64,000 nt of DNA from contig NZ_NKFP01000004.1 in assembly GCF_002215035.1 (NCBI RefSeq), positions 807,726 through 871,725 on the forward strand. Reading direction: 5' to 3'. The notes under the pieces were generated by a model, which ran no database searches, was not told the origin of the DNA, and was given only the letters and a program-made list of their open reading frames with translations. This document shows positions 27,490-35,981 of this stretch, in pieces (the stretch's first letter is position 1; every line of letters starts with the position of its first letter). The stretch is from Leptolyngbya ohadii IS1. GTDB taxonomy: Bacteria > Cyanobacteriota > Cyanobacteriia > Elainellales > Elainellaceae. Made by a program: the position numbers and the translations under genes.

Positions 27490-27888
27490 CTACTCAATCC
27501 GAGGACAGCGCTGCTCCAGGCAGACTCTCAGCAGCTTCGGATCAAACAGAATGGGCAGAAAGTGAATGCTTTTGACTTCCTTGAAGTACATCAGAATCGG
27601 GACGTTGAACCAGAAAATCCGCCAGTTCTGCCATTCCTGATAGGGGAAACAGCGAATCATCTTTTCTCCCCGATAGACCTCCAGCGCAACGGGCGTAAAC
27701 CGCAACCGCAGCGTCGCTGCCTGGATCAGGAGAAATAGCCCGAACAGGGCGATCGTCCCACTCAGCCAGACATTGACAAACCAGAGGGGAATGGCTGCCA
27801 ATACCAGCACAATCGGGATGGCAAAGCTGGGTTCAAGCTGAACAGTCTCAGTTGCGGCAGGTGTAGAAACACTGGGTGAGGTCGTCAT
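27490..27888 (-). CDS. DUF3119 family membrane protein
   Basis: 132 residues with two close membrane helices (about 22-60: AIPIVLVLAAIPLWFVNVWL and GTIALFGLFLLIQAATL), then a soluble PH-like part containing RCFPYQEWQNWRIFW. This matches cyanobacterial/plastid DUF3119. Function unknown; placed between mlaE and DUF3086. GAGGGAGA lies about 12 bases before the ATG. Confidence 0.85.
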   Translation of the reverse strand: MTTSPSVSTPAATETVQLEPSFAIPIVLVLAAIPLWFVNVWLSGTIALFGLFLLIQAATLRLRFTPVALEVYRGEKMIRCFPYQEWQNWRIFWFNVPILMYFKEVKSIHFLPILFDPKLLRVCLEQRCPRIE

Positions 27889-28042
27889 GGCGATCGCAGT
27901 CTCCCTCTTATATCAAACAGCATCAAACAGCGATTAAATTTAGAACACTGGTTGGCAAAGCCTTTTCTATTTTAAGGGACGATCCGCAACGCAGAATCCG
28001 GTTTTCCGGCGATCGGCTCAGCGCCAAACGCTAGAGGGTGAA

Positions 28043-28102
28043 GACCTACAGAGTGAAGCCCCACAGATTGAAACGCTATAGGTTAGAACGCTACAGGTTA
28101 AA
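28043..28102. repeat. Degenerate 15-base tandem repeat, four units, entering mlaE 3' end
   Basis: GACCTACAGAGTGAA, GCCCCACAGATTGAA, ACGCTATAGGTTAGA and ACGCTACAGGTTAAA in direct succession. The last unit covers the mlaE stop codon and final residues. Confidence 0.75.
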
Positions 28103-28885
28103 CAGCTCGCTGCCCGGACCCTGGAACATCAGCCAGGACAGGAAAAAGTTGGTAATGAAAATGGTGAGCAGTGCCGTCACCACAGCCGTTGTAGTCGATT
28201 GCCCAACGCCCTTTGCACCGCCTGAAGTCGTCAGTCCCCAACTTGATCCAATCACCGCAATCAGTGATCCAAACACGCCGCCCTTTATCATGCCGCTGAT
28301 GAGATCCCACGAGGTGAGAAACTGCCGCACTGAGTTCAGAAAAACCTCATTAGAGATGTTGTAGAGCAGATCGGAAATCAGCAATCCGCCTAGCAGCCCG
28401 GTCACAAACGACAGAATTGTGAGAATCGGCAGCATCAAACAGCAGGCAACTACCCTGGGAATCACCAGATAGTCGATCGGGTCTGTTTTGAGCATATAGA
28501 GAGCGTCGATCTGCTCTGTAACCTGCATTGCTCCCAGTTCTGCTGCAAAGGCAGAGCCAACCCGACCCGCCAGAACTACCGCTGTCAGCACCGGAGCCAG
28601 TTCCCGCGCCAGGGCGATCGCCAGTACCCCCCCGATCGCCGAACCTGCCCCAAAGCGAATGAACTCACGGGCAACCTGAATCGTAAATACCATGCCCACA
28701 AAAGCCGCCGTCAGGAGCGCCACCAGCAGCGAAGCCGGACCCACAGCCACCATCTGATCCAGCGTGTTCCGTCGATGGATTCTGCCGCCCAGCAGATGAA
28801 TCACCACCTGCCCCCCTAACAGCATTGCCGCCACCAGGCGTTGGAACCAGCGTCCTAAATCGGTTGTTTGTCCTGTTTGAGTCAA
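28091..28885 (-). CDS. mlaE: MlaE-family ABC transporter permease
   Basis: 264 residues with five or six membrane helices and the family signature around ELAPVLTAVVLAGRVGSAFAAELG, then MQVTEQIDAL. MlaE-type permeases move phospholipids or related lipids between membranes with an MlaF-type ATPase and MCE-domain MlaD; neither partner is in this window. The start is TTG 28885, preceded by a GGGGA ribosome binding site about 5 bases away; the next ATG would cut into the family's N-terminal helix. The gene heads a same-strand row with DUF3119 and DUF3086. Confidence 0.92.
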   Translation of the reverse strand: MTQTGQTTDLGRWFQRLVAAMLLGGQVVIHLLGGRIHRRNTLDQMVAVGPASLLVALLTAAFVGMVFTIQVAREFIRFGAGSAIGGVLAIALARELAPVLTAVVLAGRVGSAFAAELGAMQVTEQIDALYMLKTDPIDYLVIPRVVACCLMLPILTILSFVTGLLGGLLISDLLYNISNEVFLNSVRQFLTSWDLISGMIKGGVFGSLIAVIGSSWGLTTSGGAKGVGQSTTTAVVTALLTIFITNFFLSWLMFQGPGSELFNL

Positions 28886-29170
28886 TCCAGTCCCCTATGC
28901 TTGCGACTTGCCTATCAAATTTCTGAGTGCCGCATCTGCCTTACGCTGTCGATAGCAACGGGCGATACGAACCGCAGAAGACCGACTGTTAAAAACCATT
29001 ATGCCAACCATAACCCATGTCAGCGTTCACAGAGTTTCTTAATGGGTATTTAAGATTTCTCACAGGTCGTCGGAACTTCAGCGATCGGCGACTATCTTAG
29101 AACTTAAGAAACTGGCTGCGTCTCATATTTCCTGCTGTTTGCCACCTCTTTGCCGCTACCTTTTGTCGCT

Positions 29171-29464
29171 ATGAGCAATATCGCCCATTCCCTACGTTCC
29201 CTGGTTCTCACTGCGATTTTTAGCTTTATTGCCCCTGTCGTCCTGATAGGCTTTTTGTTTGCGATCGCGCGGGGTTGGGGATACCTCCCTCAGCAGGAGG
29301 GCTTCAGCCAGGCTGCAACGGCTCAGATGACCTATGTTCTCAGTATCTTCGGCAGCGGGAGTGAAATGCGAGGGGTCGTTCTCATCGGCACGGTCTGTAG
29401 TCTGGTGGGTGTCCTGTTTGATGCCTATACTCTGTATCGTTACCAAAACCTTCGTGACCATTAA
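29171..29464 (+). CDS. Two-helix membrane protein, conserved hypothetical
   Basis: 97 residues with hydrophobic helices at about 10-35 (LTAIFSFIAPVVLIGFLFAI) and 70-90 (GVVLIGTVCSLVGVLFDAYT), ending YRYQNLRDH. Family not identified, though this type of protein looks cyanobacterial. ATG 29171 (MSNIAHSLRSL) is preferred over the upstream in-frame start. Confidence 0.6.
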   Translation: MSNIAHSLRSLVLTAIFSFIAPVVLIGFLFAIARGWGYLPQQEGFSQAATAQMTYVLSIFGSGSEMRGVVLIGTVCSLVGVLFDAYTLYRYQNLRDH

Positions 29465-29573
29465 GCTGGATTGATAAGCCGAGCTTGAGACAAACCTAAG
29501 ATCGAGGCGACTGGGGAGCAGGTCGTATGAACAGGGCGGATAGAAACGATTGCTGGTAGTCCCTGGTGCTGTT

Positions 29574-29663
29574 TGTGGCTCGGATGGTTGCGACTCAGAT
29601 TACTGCGGTTCCGATGGTTGCAGCTCAGATTACTGTGGCTCGGATGGTTGTGATTCAGATAAT
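29574..29663. repeat. Three tandem 30-base units coding for a Cys/Asp-rich decapeptide
   Basis: Three exact-length units translate in one frame as CGSDGCDSDY, CGSDGCSSDY and CGSDGCDSDN. Most base differences between units are at third codon positions and silent. The frame opens at TTG 29550 after a stop at 29541 and runs to 29771 (73 residues), with no ATG and no good ribosome binding site. It may be a short gene or a repeat that was once coding. Confidence 0.75.
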
Positions 29664-29807
29664 TGCAGCTTGGCGCGATTAAACAGATCCGCTTTACTAT
29701 TCCTTGTTCAATCTAAATATTCTTTGAAAAAATTGTTCCGCTGTGTTGATAGAACCCTCATTTCAGCTTAGGTTCTATCTAGGTTAAGTTGCATCAGGGT
29801 AAAGAAT

Positions 29808-30908
29808 GTGCCAAAGGACTGGATCGGCTCGGTAGAAATGTTTACGGTCGGAATCTCTGCGGTTTGTTTGCTGACTGCTCTTTTCACCCAGTCCGTTATA
29901 CCCGCTGTGCTAGGTGTTGTTCCGCTGGCAGTGGCAGTCTTCCTGAATGGTCGATATCGTCGTCAGATAGAAGCCTCTAGAGTCCAGACCCAGCTCCGAA
30001 TTGAGCAGCTTGAGCAAATTTGTGCCGAGCAGACCGCTTTTGTGAATCGTTTGGCGAGTGCAGCACCAACTGCCCCAGGACAGGAAGCCATTTTGATGCG
30101 GATGCGGCGAGCAATGGCAGAGTCCTACGCGAAGACGCAAAATCGTTTGGTCGCTCTAGAAACGGGTGAGCTAAACAGTCTACGGCAGGATATGACTGTT
30201 CTCCAGGCGGACTACGAGACGATTCAGCAAAGGCTGACTGCCCTGCCCCAGCTTTTCGATCGAATGCAGAAGATCGAGCAGGATTTGTACCAGTTTCAGG
30301 CATATCTCAGCGCCTTTCCCCAGCAGTTTGCCTCGATCGCGATCGGGGATGAGCTTCAGTCCTTGAAGCATCGGCTGGAGCAAATGCCGCAGGGGATGAC
30401 CAATGGGCAAAGCACGGTTGATGAGCTAAACTCCCGTCTGATTCACATTGAAGCTGCCATCCAGGATCTCAACTGTCGCTTAATCCACAACCCCCAGCCA
30501 ATTCAACCCGCTGAGGGCGCTGCCTATATGCCGGAAGAAGTCTATGTGCTTCAGATGTTACGACAGAAGCTTCAGGAGCCAGAAACTGTTCTCTATCCCG
30601 ATCACGGCGTGGAGCTGCCGACGGGGATGGGGGTGCAGATGCGCTTTGTTCGCCTGATTCGCCGAGCGGATGCGACCTCAATCTGTGAGAGACTGGTACG
30701 AGACCCGGATTTACGAGTTCCCGCAGCAACGGTGTCCTGGGTTAAGAGCCGCTTTATCTCTGGGGTGCGTGAGCTAGAGACGGTGATCTATCGCAACCGC
30801 CACGGACAGTCGGATAAATACCTGTTTCTCTACGAGCTAATGAAGCTGATTGATGATCTGATTGCCGAGTTTGACGTTGTGCAAGCCAATCAGACCAGCG
30901 AGCTTTAA
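29808..30908 (+). CDS. Membrane-anchored coiled-coil protein, unknown
   Basis: 366 residues. Two N-terminal membrane helices (about 9-45), then a long helical and coiled-coil part (about 50-245, with repeated heptads such as QLRIEQLEQICAEQ), then a compact C-terminal domain of ~110 residues (from YMPEEVYVLQMLRQ). Family not recognised. The start is GTG 29808, preceded by GGGTAAAG; an ATG at 29838 is possible and would still keep the helices. It lies 32 bases before the next gene, so it may be co-transcribed. Confidence 0.7.
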   Translation: MPKDWIGSVEMFTVGISAVCLLTALFTQSVIPAVLGVVPLAVAVFLNGRYRRQIEASRVQTQLRIEQLEQICAEQTAFVNRLASAAPTAPGQEAILMRMRRAMAESYAKTQNRLVALETGELNSLRQDMTVLQADYETIQQRLTALPQLFDRMQKIEQDLYQFQAYLSAFPQQFASIAIGDELQSLKHRLEQMPQGMTNGQSTVDELNSRLIHIEAAIQDLNCRLIHNPQPIQPAEGAAYMPEEVYVLQMLRQKLQEPETVLYPDHGVELPTGMGVQMRFVRLIRRADATSICERLVRDPDLRVPAATVSWVKSRFISGVRELETVIYRNRHGQSDKYLFLYELMKLIDDLIAEFDVVQANQTSEL

Positions 30909-30940
30909 ACGCCCCGCTAGCAGTCTCCCTTTTTCTAGCC

Positions 30941-32167
30941 ATGCGCCTCCTCTGCCTGAGTAACGGACACGGTGAAGACACGATCGCTCTGCGAATTGTG
31001 CAGGCACTCCAGCAGCAGTCTCAGTCGATGTCCCAGCCACTCGAAATTGCTGCCCTGCCGGTCGTGGGGGAAGGACAGACATATCAGCAGCAGGGCATCC
31101 CGATCGTGGGAACGGTCAAGGCAATGCCGTCGGGTGGATTTGTGTACATGGACGGTAAACAGCTCGCGCGGGATATACGAGGCGGACTCTTGCAGCTGAC
31201 CCGGACTCAGATGCGAACGGTGCGAACCTGGGCACAGGAAGGAGGATTTGTGCTGGCGGTGGGGGATATTGTGCCGCTGCTGTTTGCCTGGTGGAGTCGT
31301 GTTCCCTATGCCTTCATAGCCACGGCAAAATCGGAATACTATCTGCGCGACGAGCATGGGCTGCTGCCTCGCCAGTCCTGGTTTGAACGGCTGGAAAGCT
31401 GGTCGGGGTCGGTCTTTCTGCCCTGGGAACGCTGGTTGATGAGCCGCCCTCACTGTCGGGCAGTTTTTCCGCGCGATCGCCTGACCACCCACTTTCTAAA
31501 ACGCTGGAAAATTCCCGCCTTCGATCTGGGGAATCCCATGATGGATGGATTGGAGCCAGCAGGTCAGATGTTTCGATCGCTTAATGAAGATTCGCTGCCG
31601 CTGACGATCGCCCTATTACCGGGTTCTCGCGCACCAGAGGCATACGAAAACTGGGGTCTGATCGTACAATCCGCCACGGCGCTGCAAAAGATGATGCCCG
31701 ATCGATCGCTGCTATTCGTCGCGGCAACGGTGCCCTGGCTCGATCGCGAGCAGCTTCAGCATACCCTGCGGGTGCAGGGCTGGCGACAGCAGACGGAGGA
31801 TTCCTTTGAGCAAACTAATGCGCGGCTCATCCTGACCCAGGCATTTAACGACTGCTTGCATCAGGCAGATCTGGGCATTGCGATGGCAGGAACGGCGACG
31901 GAACAGCTTGTGGGTTTGGGGAAGCCTGTGGTTTCGCTACCGGGTAAGGGTCCGCAGTTTACGTTTGCTTTTGCTGAAGCGCAGACTCGGCTACTGGGCT
32001 GCTCGGTGACAATGGTGCAGCGTCCGCAAATGGTTCCGCCTGCGGTAACGGCTCTGCTGCAAGACCCCGATCGCCTCTATCAAATTCAGCAAAACGGACA
32101 GCAGCGAATGGGAACAGGTGGGGCGGCAGCGAGAATTGCTACTCATCTTTTGCGGGAATTTCAGTAG
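30941..32167 (+). CDS. Lipid-A-disaccharide synthase-related protein
   Basis: 408 residues with the LpxB-like GT-B fold: N-terminal SNGHGEDTIALRIVQAL, central LALLPGSRAPEAYENW-type motif (IALLPGSRAPEAYENW) and late AMAGTATEQLVGLGKPVV. It corresponds to the cyanobacterial 'lipid-A-disaccharide synthase-related' family, which is distinct from true LpxB; many cyanobacteria lack conventional lipid A. A glycosyl transfer role in envelope lipid or glycan synthesis is inferred. Confidence 0.82.
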   Translation: MRLLCLSNGHGEDTIALRIVQALQQQSQSMSQPLEIAALPVVGEGQTYQQQGIPIVGTVKAMPSGGFVYMDGKQLARDIRGGLLQLTRTQMRTVRTWAQEGGFVLAVGDIVPLLFAWWSRVPYAFIATAKSEYYLRDEHGLLPRQSWFERLESWSGSVFLPWERWLMSRPHCRAVFPRDRLTTHFLKRWKIPAFDLGNPMMDGLEPAGQMFRSLNEDSLPLTIALLPGSRAPEAYENWGLIVQSATALQKMMPDRSLLFVAATVPWLDREQLQHTLRVQGWRQQTEDSFEQTNARLILTQAFNDCLHQADLGIAMAGTATEQLVGLGKPVVSLPGKGPQFTFAFAEAQTRLLGCSVTMVQRPQMVPPAVTALLQDPDRLYQIQQNGQQRMGTGGAAARIATHLLREFQ

Positions 32168-32346
32168 CCGCTTCAATCAGTTTGCAATAACGTATTGCTA
32201 GCGTCAGGGTTGCTATCACTGCCAGAGCATCGGAACCGATTAGTAATCAACACCGAATGATCAGCCAACGGAAAACAGTATGACCCGCCCGGATGTATCC
32301 AACGAAGGCAGGGGTCATGTAGGGGTGAGTGCAAGGGGAAAGCAAC

Positions 32347-33309
32347 ATGGTAGAAGCAAATGATATTGCTGTGGGGTACGAGCAGGGCAAACGGGATTTC
32401 TGCAAGCTGGATCTGCGGGGCTATGACTTCCAGCACTACGATTTCACAGGGTCAGATTTTAGTCAGGCGGATTTGCGCGGCTGCAATTTCCAACAGGCAA
32501 TTTTACGGAACGTTAACTTCACCGGAGCCAAGATCGGTTTACGTCCGCGTGCAGCAATTCTGCTAGGGCTGGGTTTACTGCTGCTGGTGGTTCTGCTGGG
32601 TATTACAGCTGGACTGATGGGAACGATCGTCAATCTCAACATTCGGGTGCATACTAATCGATTTGAGGAGGTGCTTGCCGGATGGACGATGGTGCTGCTC
32701 CTAGGGGGCTATGCGATCGTCTCCACCCAGCGCGGACTGAGAGCCGGATTCACAATTTTTGCGATCGCCTTTCTGCTGTCCATTTCGGTGGTGCTGGCGG
32801 CTCCTATCATTGCTCAGATCATGCATTCCTTTGCTTTCTCAGTGGCTTTTGCGATCGCCAATGCAATCACCATTACGGCAACGGTTTTAACCGCAACAGT
32901 TGTAGCAATCGTGTTAGCGACGGGTGCAGGGGTAGCACTGGGATGGCGAATATCGCTGCTCGTGGCTTTTGGGTTTGGGGCAGGTTTTTTTGCGATGGTG
33001 GCGGTTACTCAGATTGTGGCGGCGATCGCGGCTGTGGTGCCCAGTATTATGATGCTGACAGCCTATCAGTGTTGGCGTGCCTTAAAAGGGGATGGGCGGC
33101 ATCCTTTGATTCGCAGTGCGGTCATTTTTCTGGCAAGTCGCTGGGGAACCAGCTTTGAAGCTGCCGATCTAACGGATGCCAACTTTACCGGAACCCGGCT
33201 GCAAAGCGCCAATTTTGAGAATGCCATTCTCACCCGAACTCGCTGGTCAAACGGAGTGCCAACGGAGGTACTGCACCTGTTTGTCGATTCTTTTACCTCT
33301 CTGGGCTAG
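32347..33309 (+). CDS. Pentapeptide-repeat protein with six or seven membrane helices
   Basis: 320 residues. Pentapeptide repeats form both ends: N-terminal A(D/N)LXX-type units from about 20 to 62 (LDLRGYDFQHYDFTGSDFSQ, then ADLRGCNFQQAILRNVNFTG) and C-terminal units from about 280 to 312 (ADLTDANFTGTRLQSANFEN). Between them lie about six or seven hydrophobic helices. Such membrane-embedded forms occur in cyanobacteria; function unknown. ATG 32347 has an AAGGGGA ribosome binding site and is preferred over GTG 32329. Confidence 0.82.
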   Translation: MVEANDIAVGYEQGKRDFCKLDLRGYDFQHYDFTGSDFSQADLRGCNFQQAILRNVNFTGAKIGLRPRAAILLGLGLLLLVVLLGITAGLMGTIVNLNIRVHTNRFEEVLAGWTMVLLLGGYAIVSTQRGLRAGFTIFAIAFLLSISVVLAAPIIAQIMHSFAFSVAFAIANAITITATVLTATVVAIVLATGAGVALGWRISLLVAFGFGAGFFAMVAVTQIVAAIAAVVPSIMMLTAYQCWRALKGDGRHPLIRSAVIFLASRWGTSFEAADLTDANFTGTRLQSANFENAILTRTRWSNGVPTEVLHLFVDSFTSLG

Positions 33310-33397
33310 GACATCTCTGGGCTAAGAAAATCCCTGGGCTAGGACACTCCTGGGCTAGGACACTCCTGGGCTAAGAAAATTCTTAGGCTAAGGACAT
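33299..33397. repeat. Degenerate tandem repeat CTGGGCTAGGACAC
   Basis: Six units of 15-18 bases based on CTGGGCTAGGACA or CTGGGCTAAGAAAAT follow one another directly after (and just within) the end of the pentapeptide gene. Confidence 0.8.
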
Positions 33398-33539
33398 TTT
33401 TCTGGTAAGCCTGTCGCAGGGTGGAGGAAAACCTTACATATTTTTTATACAAATTTTGTATAAGGAATAAAGCTGATCTATTCTGGAGAAGTCTGGAACA
33501 GAATTTGCATCAGCCAAGCAGAACAAGGAGAAGCAAACA

Positions 33540-33764
33540 ATGGCGGATAGCGCAATCAGACCCAGGAAGCGTCTTAATCTCGACCTTACCCCGGAAGCCT
33601 ATGAGTTGCTGCAAAAGTTAGCGGCTGAGTCCGGCAAAAATATGGCGGAAGTGCTGCGGACTGGATTGGCACTCTATGGCATTGTCAACGATGAAAAAAA
33701 GAAAGGGCGCAGTTTGGCGGTCGTAGAAGATGATCAGGTCAAAAAAGAGATCGTAATTCCCTGA
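33540..33764 (+). CDS. Ribbon-helix-helix DNA-binding protein (CopG/Arc type)
   Basis: 74 residues. KRLNLDLTPEAYELLQKLAA followed by ESGKNMAEVLRTGLALYG is a clear ribbon-helix-helix: a short strand then two helices. Such proteins bind DNA as dimers and often act as antitoxins or local repressors. No toxin-like gene is adjacent. AAGGAG lies about 9 bases before the ATG, a strong ribosome binding site. Confidence 0.82.
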   Translation: MADSAIRPRKRLNLDLTPEAYELLQKLAAESGKNMAEVLRTGLALYGIVNDEKKKGRSLAVVEDDQVKKEIVIP

Positions 33765-33826
33765 TCGGGCATACTGAAGCTGAATAGTAAGATAGGTCAC
33801 TAAAAATCAATAGCATTAACCCGCCT

Positions 33827-34216
33827 ATGCCTCAATCTCCCGCCTCACCGGAGCAAAGTTCGCATCAGGCAGAGCATCCTCCTGTTCCGGTCGAGTCTAC
33901 AGATGACTATCTCAGAAGGCTGGGGATTAATCCTGCAAATATAAAGCTTGAGATCCAGACTGAAACGCCAGAGGAGCGGCGATCGCGCTTACGACGGGAG
34001 GAACGCAAGGCAAGGGCAGATCTGATCAAAGAGCTGATGCTCTACTTTGTTGGACTGCTTCTGGTGTCGGCACTGGTGATCATTAGCGTCGCGATTTTCC
34101 TGAATCAGGAAGCCTCAGAAGAGTGGCAGGATTGGGCACGATCGACTCTGACCGCTACCCTCACGGCAGTTGTAGGCTATATTTTCGGGAAAAACAGCGC
34201 CTCTGAGGGCGAGTAG
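33827..34216 (+). CDS. Membrane protein with cytosolic N-terminal tail, unknown
   Basis: 129 residues: a disordered, then charged N-terminal part (to about 68) with Arg/Glu-rich helix EERRSRLRREERKARADL, a membrane helix (about 70-93, LYFVGLLLVSALVIISVAIF) and a second hydrophobic stretch near the end (STLTATLTAVVGYIFG). Family not recognised. It lies 62 bases after the ribbon-helix-helix gene on the same strand. Confidence 0.6.
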   Translation: MPQSPASPEQSSHQAEHPPVPVESTDDYLRRLGINPANIKLEIQTETPEERRSRLRREERKARADLIKELMLYFVGLLLVSALVIISVAIFLNQEASEEWQDWARSTLTATLTAVVGYIFGKNSASEGE

Positions 34217-34269
34217 CCTCGTCTTTGAAGGAGTCGATCGGTTCTCAATCGGTCGGCTAATGGGACTCT

Positions 34270-35580
34270 TCAGCGATCGGTACGCACAATGTAACCCATG
34301 TCATCCAGCGTAATAGGCGTATTGGGGAAATCGCTCTTAATCAAATTCCGGACCAGAATCACGCTCTGAAAGTAATCGTCCAGATAGGGAATGCCGTAGC
34401 GATCGAGGGCAACGGGCAACACGCGACCCGCAACAAACTGCCCCTGGGAGTCCATCTGCACCTGCAACACCATCGAATCGCCCAGCGCACCATAGGTAGA
34501 AAGCGTGCCATACCCCATAAAGTTACCCAGCGAGTAGGCAATGAGCCGATCCTTGTAAAGCTCTAATGCTCTGGGAACGTGGGGACCGTGCCCCAGAATC
34601 AAATCTGCGCCCTGATCGATCATGAAGCGGGAGAACTGCACCATGTTGCCGCGATTCTCGCCACCGAGATACTCCGTGCGATCGCGGGTATAAATCTGAT
34701 CGCTGCCCTCGGCTCCGGCATGGACGGAAATCACGACGAGGTCGGCATTTTGATTGGCTTCCTGCATCAGCTTCGCCGCCGCTTCTAGATTATTCATGTC
34801 GTTGTGCTCAGGAAAATAGGTGTAGCCAATCCAGGCGATCGTCACGCCCTTCACTTTGGTATAGACAATCTTTTCCTTCTCCCCGACCGCTTTCATGCCG
34901 TTTTGCTCAATTGTGGCGATCGTTTCTGCAAGACCCTCATCGCCGAAGTCATAGGAATGGTTGTTGGCAATGCTGAGGACATCGAATCCCATCTCTTTGA
35001 GCATTTGCGCGTAGACGGGTGGCGTGCGAAAGGCAACCATCGCGCCTCCTAATCCAGCCTTCGTGCTGTAGGGATGGTTGGTTAGCGTACTTTCAAAGTT
35101 GCCAAAAGTGATATCGGCTTCTCCCAGGAAGGGTTTAATTCTGCCAAACAAAACCTGGGCTTCCTGTGCCAGTGCCTCCCCTGGTTCACTGGGAAGCGGA
35201 CTGCCGCTAGCATTGCTGCCTGGAATCAAATCGCCCACCGCACTGATATTAATCAGTTTGGCATTTGGATCGGTAGCCGTCTTGGAAGCAGGAGGCAGGG
35301 GAAAAGGCAGAATGGGAGAAGGCGCAACCGGGGAGGTTGAAACCGAAGGCGGAACTGAAGACGAAACTGGGGAAGAGGTCATAGCCGTCGCCTGATTCAT
35401 TGTCGGGCTAATCGAAGTCAGGGACGATCGATTCATCTGCATTCGACTGAGCAGCGTATAGGCTGCTGTACCCGCCACTAAGCCGATCGCCACTCCCACG
35501 GCAGCAAGAACCGAAGTCCGGTTGTTCCCTGTGTTGCGTTTGTGCCCCTGACGTTCTCCCGGCTTTCTCTTTCTACTCAT
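34270..35580 (-). CDS. CapA-family (PgsA-like) metallophosphatase-fold protein
   Basis: 436 residues. A basic start and one membrane helix (about 25-45, VLAAVGVAIGLVAGTAAYTL) are followed by a Ser/Thr/Pro-rich linker and a CapA domain (from about 115) with AVGDLIPGS, NNHSYDFGDEG, VISVHAGAEG and GHGPHVPRALE. CapA/PgsA proteins act outside the membrane in poly-gamma-glutamate or capsule synthesis; in cyanobacteria the product is unknown. ATG 35580 is chosen; the frame extends further upstream, where two more ATGs give an unlikely N-terminus. Confidence 0.85.
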   Translation of the reverse strand: MSRKRKPGERQGHKRNTGNNRTSVLAAVGVAIGLVAGTAAYTLLSRMQMNRSSLTSISPTMNQATAMTSSPVSSSVPPSVSTSPVAPSPILPFPLPPASKTATDPNAKLINISAVGDLIPGSNASGSPLPSEPGEALAQEAQVLFGRIKPFLGEADITFGNFESTLTNHPYSTKAGLGGAMVAFRTPPVYAQMLKEMGFDVLSIANNHSYDFGDEGLAETIATIEQNGMKAVGEKEKIVYTKVKGVTIAWIGYTYFPEHNDMNNLEAAAKLMQEANQNADLVVISVHAGAEGSDQIYTRDRTEYLGGENRGNMVQFSRFMIDQGADLILGHGPHVPRALELYKDRLIAYSLGNFMGYGTLSTYGALGDSMVLQVQMDSQGQFVAGRVLPVALDRYGIPYLDDYFQSVILVRNLIKSDFPNTPITLDDMGYIVRTDR

Positions 35581-35981
35581 ATCTTTTCTAGTCATAGGTC
35601 GCGATCGCGGATTGTCTATAAACCGTAAACCGTTAAATGCTTTCAATAGGATAATTGTTCTTTGCAGAAATAGCGTAGGAAGGTGCTTTTTCCAGGAAAA
35701 AACCTCTTTCTGTAGCAGCCTTGCTCTCACAGGGCATTCTCATAAGGCACTTTTATAGGGCACTCTCGTAGGGCGATCGCTCCGCAGGTTACATTCAACT
35801 TTCCTGCGGTTGCAGAACCCCCAATTGCTGGCTTGAAATTTTCTTGCCCATTGGAAGAGGAATTGAGGTGAGGGCGACACGGATTTTAACGAGCGACTCA
35901 AGCAAGCTGCGAATTGCAAACAGTCCGAAAAGGGGTAACACCCCCCGGCGCAAAACCTTTTCTCCGTGCTAGCCTCGCCCT
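35581..35981. other. Intergenic region between divergent genes
   Basis: About 400 bases containing short direct repeats (AGGGCA.TCTCATAAGG / AGGGCACTCTCGTAGGG near 35730-35775). No gene recognised. Divergent promoters of the CapA-like and CDF-like genes are expected here. Confidence 0.4.
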
